Shown piece after piece: positions 60,483 through 64,000 of a stretch of 64,000 nucleotides of DNA. Each line of letters starts with the position of its first letter. The first letter of the stretch is position 1. The position numbers and the translations under genes are program-made. The notes below the pieces were generated by a model that was not told where the DNA came from, ran no database searches, and was given only the letters and a program-made list of their open reading frames with translations. This DNA is from Bacteroidales bacterium UBA5536 (GTDB lineage: Bacteria; Bacteroidota; Bacteroidia; Bacteroidales; F082). The DNA is taken from NCBI GenBank assembly GCA_002426795.1, contig DINQ01000008.1, positions 434,001-498,000 on the forward strand. The letters are read 5' to 3'.

Positions 60483-61013
60483 ATGACTGAATACGTTGTA
60501 CTTGTTGATAAAAATGACCAACCTCTGGGCTTGATGGAAAAAATGGAAGCCCATATCAAAGCTGAGTTGCACCGTGCCTTTTCGATTTTCATTTTTAACA
60601 GCAAGCATGAGTTACTTCTACAACAACGTGCACTGAGCAAATACCACACACCAGGTTTGTGGACCAATACCTGCTGCAGCCACCCTCGCGATGGCGAATC
60701 GCTTGAAGAGGCAACCAGCCGCCGGCTGATGGAGGAAATGGGCATGACAACGCAACTGGTTGAAGCCTTCTCGTTTTTATATAAAGCTGACGTTGGACAA
60801 GGACTTACCGAACATGAATTCGATCATGTTTTTATTGGTTACTCCGATCAAAAACCAGCTATCAACCCCGAAGAGGTTGAAAGCTGGAAATACGATTCCA
60901 TGTCAAACATCAAAAAAGACATTGAACAAAACCCAGACAGGTATACTGTCTGGTTCAAAATTGCATTCGACCGAGTAGATGATTATCTCAACAAAAAAAT
61001 ACAATCACTATGA
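60483..61013 (+). CDS. idi: Isopentenyl-diphosphate delta-isomerase (type I)
   Basis: 176 residues, Nudix-fold type I Idi. The active-site elements are CCSHPRDGES, which contains the catalytic Cys and the His of the metal site, and the Nudix-like RRLMEEMGM with metal-binding Glu residues; EHEFDHVFIG carries more. It interconverts isopentenyl and dimethylallyl diphosphate to supply carotenoid precursors. It sits between the unknown gene and crtZ, with which it overlaps by 4 bases (ATGA at 61010). Confidence 0.96.
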   Translation: MTEYVVLVDKNDQPLGLMEKMEAHIKAELHRAFSIFIFNSKHELLLQQRALSKYHTPGLWTNTCCSHPRDGESLEEATSRRLMEEMGMTTQLVEAFSFLYKADVGQGLTEHEFDHVFIGYSDQKPAINPEEVESWKYDSMSNIKKDIEQNPDRYTVWFKIAFDRVDDYLNKKIQSL

Positions 61014-61459
61014 CCTGGATCATTAACACATTATTGGTACTGGGCGCTTTTCTCTTTATGGAATTTATGGCCTGGTTCACACACAAATATGTCATGCACG
61101 GTTTTTTGTGGGTATTGCACAAAGACCACCACATCCGCGATGGGCGCAAGTTTGAATGGAACGACCTTTTCGCCGTCATTTTTGCCATCCCCAGTTTTCT
61201 GTTTATTTATACCGGCGTTGAAAGCGCCTTCGACTGGAAGTTCTACATCGGCATTGGAATTGCGCTTTACGGACTTGCCTATTTCATGTTTCACGATGTA
61301 TTTGTGCACGGAAGATTGCCCTTTTTACAGAAATTGAGCAACAGATACTTGCGTGCAACCATCACTGCCCATCTCGACCATCACAAACCGCACGCACATT
61401 ACAACTATGGCTTTTTGGTTGCCCCAATAAAATATTACAAAGAAGAGTGGGCTAAATAA
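61010..61459 (+). CDS. crtZ: Beta-carotene hydroxylase CrtZ
   Basis: 149 residues, membrane-bound di-iron hydroxylase. The histidine boxes are visible in order: HKYVMHG, HKDHH, FHDVFVHGR, and HLDHHKPH. Four hydrophobic segments surround them. It hydroxylates the beta rings of carotenoids to make zeaxanthin-type products. This requires a lycopene cyclase, which is not encoded in the window. Its start overlaps the end of idi. A strong bidirectional terminator follows 21 bases later. Confidence 0.94.
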   Translation: MTWIINTLLVLGAFLFMEFMAWFTHKYVMHGFLWVLHKDHHIRDGRKFEWNDLFAVIFAIPSFLFIYTGVESAFDWKFYIGIGIALYGLAYFMFHDVFVHGRLPFLQKLSNRYLRATITAHLDHHKPHAHYNYGFLVAPIKYYKEEWAK

Positions 61460-61480
61460 AAGAACCAATTTTCTACAAAT

Positions 61481-61518
61481 AAAAAGCGTTTTCGGTAGAT
61501 CCGAAAACGCTTTTTTTT
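61481..61518. terminator. Bidirectional terminator of the carotenoid operon
   Basis: Perfect 15-base stem AAAAAGCGTTTTCGG (61481-61495) with CCGAAAACGCTTTTT (61501-61515), 5-base loop, T8 after it. The A-run on the left lets it also end the convergent outer-membrane protein gene. Confidence 0.93.
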
Positions 61519-61549
61519 AACCAAAAATCAAATATTTGATCGCTGTCCT

Positions 61550-62086
61550 TTAGAGCTTCATGGTTAACCCTACGTTGAGCAAGGCAATACCATAACCGAG
61601 TTCGCCATACACGCCGAATTTTTCACCAAAATGGTAGCGTGCACCCAAGAATCCGGCATATGCCAGACCTCCGGCAGAAGGCTCTACCAATCCGGCTGGC
61701 TTATTGGCTCCGTCATATTTCACAGAAGCCACATTATAACCTAGCAAAAGACCTGCATAGGTATCCATATTGTCGACCAGATCGAAGTGATAAGCACCGC
61801 GCGCGCCGACAATAATGTAAGTATACTTCCATGAATAATTAAGGCCAAATCCACTGAAATCTTCCTTGGAAGCAGAATAGCCTACAAAACCACCTAAGCT
61901 GATTTTGTCGTTGATTCCGAAATCGAGCGACAGTGAAACAGGTGGCAGATTAACTGTACCAGTAGCGAATGATGCACCAAGTCCGATACCCACATTGGCA
62001 TCAATCTGGCCTTGTTCATACTGTGCGCTTGCATTGAATGCAAAGGCAAAAAGTGCGATTGCTAGAACTGAGAAGAATTTTTTCAT
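61550..62086 (-). CDS. Outer-membrane beta-barrel protein (OmpA/OmpX-like size)
   Basis: 178 residues from ATG 62086: signal peptide (MKKFFSVLAIALFAFAFNASAQ) and amphipathic strands with Gly and aromatic residues (NVGIGLGASFATG, KISLGGFVGYSAS, YTYIIVGARGAYHF, FLGARYHFGE), as in eight-stranded barrels of the OmpX type. It ends in ALLNVGLTMKL. The function is not known. The reading frame is open 22 codons upstream, but the signal sequence fixes the start. A -7 box lies about 113 bases upstream. Confidence 0.82.
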   Translation of the reverse strand: MKKFFSVLAIALFAFAFNASAQYEQGQIDANVGIGLGASFATGTVNLPPVSLSLDFGINDKISLGGFVGYSASKEDFSGFGLNYSWKYTYIIVGARGAYHFDLVDNMDTYAGLLLGYNVASVKYDGANKPAGLVEPSAGGLAYAGFLGARYHFGEKFGVYGELGYGIALLNVGLTMKL

Positions 62087-62198
62087 ACGATAAATTGGTT
62101 GTTTGTCAATGCCTACTCTGTATGCTTTTCGGCTTCCGCACGACTGAAACAAACCAATACAAATTATGATAAGGCTGTTTCAGTCACTTTTTCTGATG

Positions 62199-62206
62199 CA
62201 AAGCTA
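62199..62206 (-). promoter_or_regulatory. Promoter -7 box of the barrel-protein gene
   Basis: Minus-strand TAGCTTTG (TAnnTTTG). It leaves a leader of about 110 bases before the ATG at 62086, in the gene-free gap 62087-62294, in which nothing else is seen. Confidence 0.4.
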
Positions 62207-62294
62207 CAGCAGTCCATACGCCAGTAAATTAGGGTAAAATACGTATTTGACCTCAGGTTTTTGACTGAATTCGACTGTCAACCAAATCGAAGAT

Positions 62295-62735
62295 TTAAAA
62301 ATAAAGCTGTCGTCTCAAATAGTCGAATACAAATAAGCGATCGAATCTGGTGATGTTTTGATAGTGCGACATAAAACGGTCTGAGAACCTGAGGATATCT
62401 TTATGCTCACCTGTGTTGATTAAAATAAGAAGCCAATAAGCATTTAACCACTTTTTTTGGTAAAGCCCTCGTTTTTCATTCTTCTTTTCAATGAGCAAAG
62501 CCATTCTTTCGGCATCTACAAAGGAAGACAATACAAGTTGCTCGTCTGGTTCGTATAAGTCATACTTGGTGATCTCAATACCAATTCGTTGCTTAGGATT
62601 TACCTGCACAATAAAGTCTGGAGATTCGGTGGCTATTATCCTGCCAGACGGAAAACCTTCAAAAACCTTCTTAAAAGCATCGAGCCATTGACGCTCGTGC
62701 ACCTTTTTAAAGTTATTTTCCTGGTGTGTTTTCAT
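62295..62735 (-). CDS. Hypothetical protein with nuclease-fold-like motif
   Basis: 146 residues from ATG 62735 (an in-frame ATG at 62804 would give 169). The sequence ESPDFIVQ...GIEITKYDL has the order of a PD-(D/E)xK nuclease core (PD, then a beta strand with Glu-Ile-Thr-Lys), though the last Lys is shifted and the match is weak. The rest is helical with many aromatic and charged residues. No neighbours suggest a function: it stands alone between a barrel-protein gene and a lipoprotein gene on the same strand. Codon pattern and length make it a probable real gene. Confidence 0.6.
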   Translation of the reverse strand: MKTHQENNFKKVHERQWLDAFKKVFEGFPSGRIIATESPDFIVQVNPKQRIGIEITKYDLYEPDEQLVLSSFVDAERMALLIEKKNEKRGLYQKKWLNAYWLLILINTGEHKDILRFSDRFMSHYQNITRFDRLFVFDYLRRQLYF

Positions 62736-62873
62736 ATCACAGGCAAAATAAATCAAATTAATCTTTTGAAGTGCTGATGATTCCACAGTTTTTAAAAATC
62801 TCATTCGGGGTAAAGAAAAAACATCATTTCAGAAATGGGAAATTCAACCTTTTCCGGAGTCCAATGTCATGTC

Positions 62874-62903
62874 AATAAAAAAACACCTGATTGCTCAAGT
62901 GTT
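62874..62903 (-). terminator. Rho-independent terminator of the LEA-type lipoprotein gene
   Basis: On the minus strand a 9-base-pair stem (AACACTTGA with TCAGGTGTT, one G-T pair) closed by a GCAA tetraloop (62882-62903) runs into a T-tract. It stands 65 bases after the stop codon. Confidence 0.85.
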
Positions 62904-62968
62904 ATATTTCTTATTCTAAAGGCAACGAAGACGGAAAGGTTGCCGGGAAATAATTTACTTTTGAGGTT

Positions 62969-63565
62969 CTATTTAATGGTGTGGCTGATATTTAGGAAAC
63001 CAGGATAAGCTATTGCTCTGCCTCCAACATTGATGTACGGTTTAACTTTCAGCATGATTTGCGATGGCTGACTGGCGTCGCCGGTTAGCTTGAAACCGAG
63101 GTTGACAACCGCATCTTTGGTTTCACCACTCAATGCTTTCAAAAGGTCGAGCTGAACCGGCATGGCGACGATTTTTTGACCACCGGCAGCAATGGACACA
63201 CTTTCCATCATTTGTCCAGTTAGCAATTGTTTGCCATCAATAAACAGCTCGTAGTCCATCCTTGTCATGGCAGCAGGTTTATTGTTAGGGTTGTCAATTT
63301 TGAGCATCACATCGAAATCGAGCGGCAGCTCGTTTTGAAACAAAGCAGCAGTAAGTTGCATGATCTGCGCCGCATTCAAGTCTTTTCGACTCATATTTGA
63401 CTGAAGCTCGATTCCGGCCAGATGCACCTGGTCAACGCCATTGATATCGAATTTACATTGACTCAATTGCTGCACCTGACTCATTTGGTCAAGTACATCG
63501 CAGGAAGAAAAGCTAACAGTTAAAGCCATCAAACAAATGGCGATTATATTTTTCAGTTTTAGCAT
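62969..63565 (-). CDS. LEA-type (WHy-domain) lipoprotein
   Basis: 198 residues from ATG 63565: lipoprotein signal (AICLMALTVSFSSC, Cys near residue 22) and a LEA_2/WHy-like beta-sandwich (VHLAGIELQSNM, PLDFDVMLKIDNPNNKPAAM, MDYELFIDGKQLLTGQM, and later IMLKVKPYINV). The NPN motif and the DGK turn are typical of this family, which includes water-stress and envelope proteins. An open frame upstream starts from TTG 63589, which is rejected as it overlaps the end of typA. It is 20 bases after typA and probably co-transcribed. Function unknown. Confidence 0.82.
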   Translation of the reverse strand: MLKLKNIIAICLMALTVSFSSCDVLDQMSQVQQLSQCKFDINGVDQVHLAGIELQSNMSRKDLNAAQIMQLTAALFQNELPLDFDVMLKIDNPNNKPAAMTRMDYELFIDGKQLLTGQMMESVSIAAGGQKIVAMPVQLDLLKALSGETKDAVVNLGFKLTGDASQPSQIMLKVKPYINVGGRAIAYPGFLNISHTIK

Positions 63566-63585
63566 AGAAAAAGTTGTTTTTGTTC

Positions 63586-64000
63586 TCAATATGTTTTGGA
63601 AGCGCGTTTGCGTTCATTCTCATCCAGGAGAATTTTACGCAGACGCAAGCTTCTGGGTGTTACCTCAAGGTATTCATCTTCGCGAATATACTCCATAAAT
63701 TCTTCCAGTGAAAACCGGATGGCTGGTGTGATCATGATTTTCTCATCAGATCCGGAGGCACGTACATTGGTGAGTTTTTTTGATTTATTGACATTTACCA
63801 CCATATCTCCTGCCCTGTTGTTTTCGCCAATAACCTGTCCCACGTAAACTTCTTCGTTGGGATGAGTGAAAAATCGGCCACGATCCTGCAGCTTCCATAT
63901 GGCATATGGAATAGCAGTGCCTGTTTCCATTGAGATCAATGCACCATTCGTTTTGGTATTGATTTCACCTTTCCAGGGTTCAAAGCTTTTGAATCGATGC
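63586..64000 (-). CDS. typA: GTP-binding protein TypA/BipA, C-terminal part only
   Basis: The frame stays open to the end of the window, so only the last 137 residues are seen. They match the TypA/BipA C-terminus: GALISMETGTAIPYAIWKLQ, RGRFFTHPNEEVYVGQVIGENNR, KSKKLTNVRASGSDEK, and the last EDEYLEVTPRSLRLRK. TypA is a ribosome-bound GTPase of the EF-G group that takes part in assembly and stress growth. The start lies outside the window. The LEA-type lipoprotein gene follows by 20 bases. Confidence 0.93.
   Translation of the reverse strand, partial: HRFKSFEPWKGEINTKTNGALISMETGTAIPYAIWKLQDRGRFFTHPNEEVYVGQVIGENNRAGDMVVNVNKSKKLTNVRASGSDEKIMITPAIRFSLEEFMEYIREDEYLEVTPRSLRLRKILLDENERKRASKTY

Noticed and set aside
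1..64000. Mobile elements, CRISPR arrays, rRNA or tRNA genes.
   Set aside because: No transposase-like frame, no spaced direct repeats and no tRNA-like cloverleaf was seen in any gap; all gaps are shorter than about 235 bases.

Overview
The window is a stretch of ordinary chromosome from a Bacteroidota bacterium, most likely from the Bacteroidales/Marinilabiliales side of the phylum. The evidence is a type IX secretion (T9SS) C-terminal sorting domain, a TonB-dependent receptor paired with a lipoprotein, a short primary sigma factor without region 1.1, a GH133/GT4/GH57/GT3-GT35 glycogen cluster, a CrtI/CrtB/Idi/CrtZ carotenoid cluster, near absence of Shine-Dalgarno sequences, and many copies of the Bacteroidota promoter -7 box TAnnTTTG. 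No rRNA, tRNA, IS element, prophage or CRISPR array was seen. Gene density is very high: no gene-free stretch exceeds about 235 bases. The first and last genes run off the window.

Layout: 1-5000 (minus) holds tamB and a truncated secreted protein, divergent from tsaD-dgt (4986-7336). A reductase of the SDR family follows. 8601-13823 is a co-directional block with its own promoter: a truncated TiaS-like protein, a small polytopic membrane protein, a lipoprotein, a TonB-dependent receptor and a T9SS-exported protein, closed by a strong terminator. This looks like an uptake locus for an unknown ligand. 14018-20763 carries acetyl-CoA synthetase, a LruC-domain lipoprotein, a beta-propeller protein coupled to a prohibitin-like protein, smpB and a thioredoxin-like protein.

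20889-24829 is a metal-transport operon: a DtxR/MntR-family repressor with a clear palindromic operator in its promoter, a second DtxR-like protein that is membrane anchored and fused to FeoA, and a FeoB split into a GTPase and a permease. Several features (a Glu rather than Cys in the repressor metal site, and an NGRWP-type permease core) raise the possibility that it handles manganese rather than, or as well as, iron.

24943-36887 holds cell-envelope and housekeeping genes. Among them is a three-gene overlapping operon (Ig-like lipoprotein, LTA-synthase-like phosphoglycerol transferase, diacylglycerol kinase) that suggests a lipid headgroup-transfer and diacylglycerol-recycling pathway in a Gram-negative. 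A large S9 peptidase is read divergently from the glycogen cluster (39894-49095), whose last gene fuses glycogen synthase (GT3) to glucan phosphorylase (GT35). A perfect palindromic terminator separates it from a minus-strand block: pepD, a response regulator, rpe, rpoD, pnp, rpsO, a cation/proton antiporter and a TlpA-like protein lacking its CxxC. The carotenoid operon (57623-61459) has a candidate paired operator upstream and an unknown 172-residue gene inside, and no cyclase in view. The window ends with an outer-membrane barrel protein, a nuclease-fold-like orphan, a LEA-type lipoprotein and the 3' end of typA.
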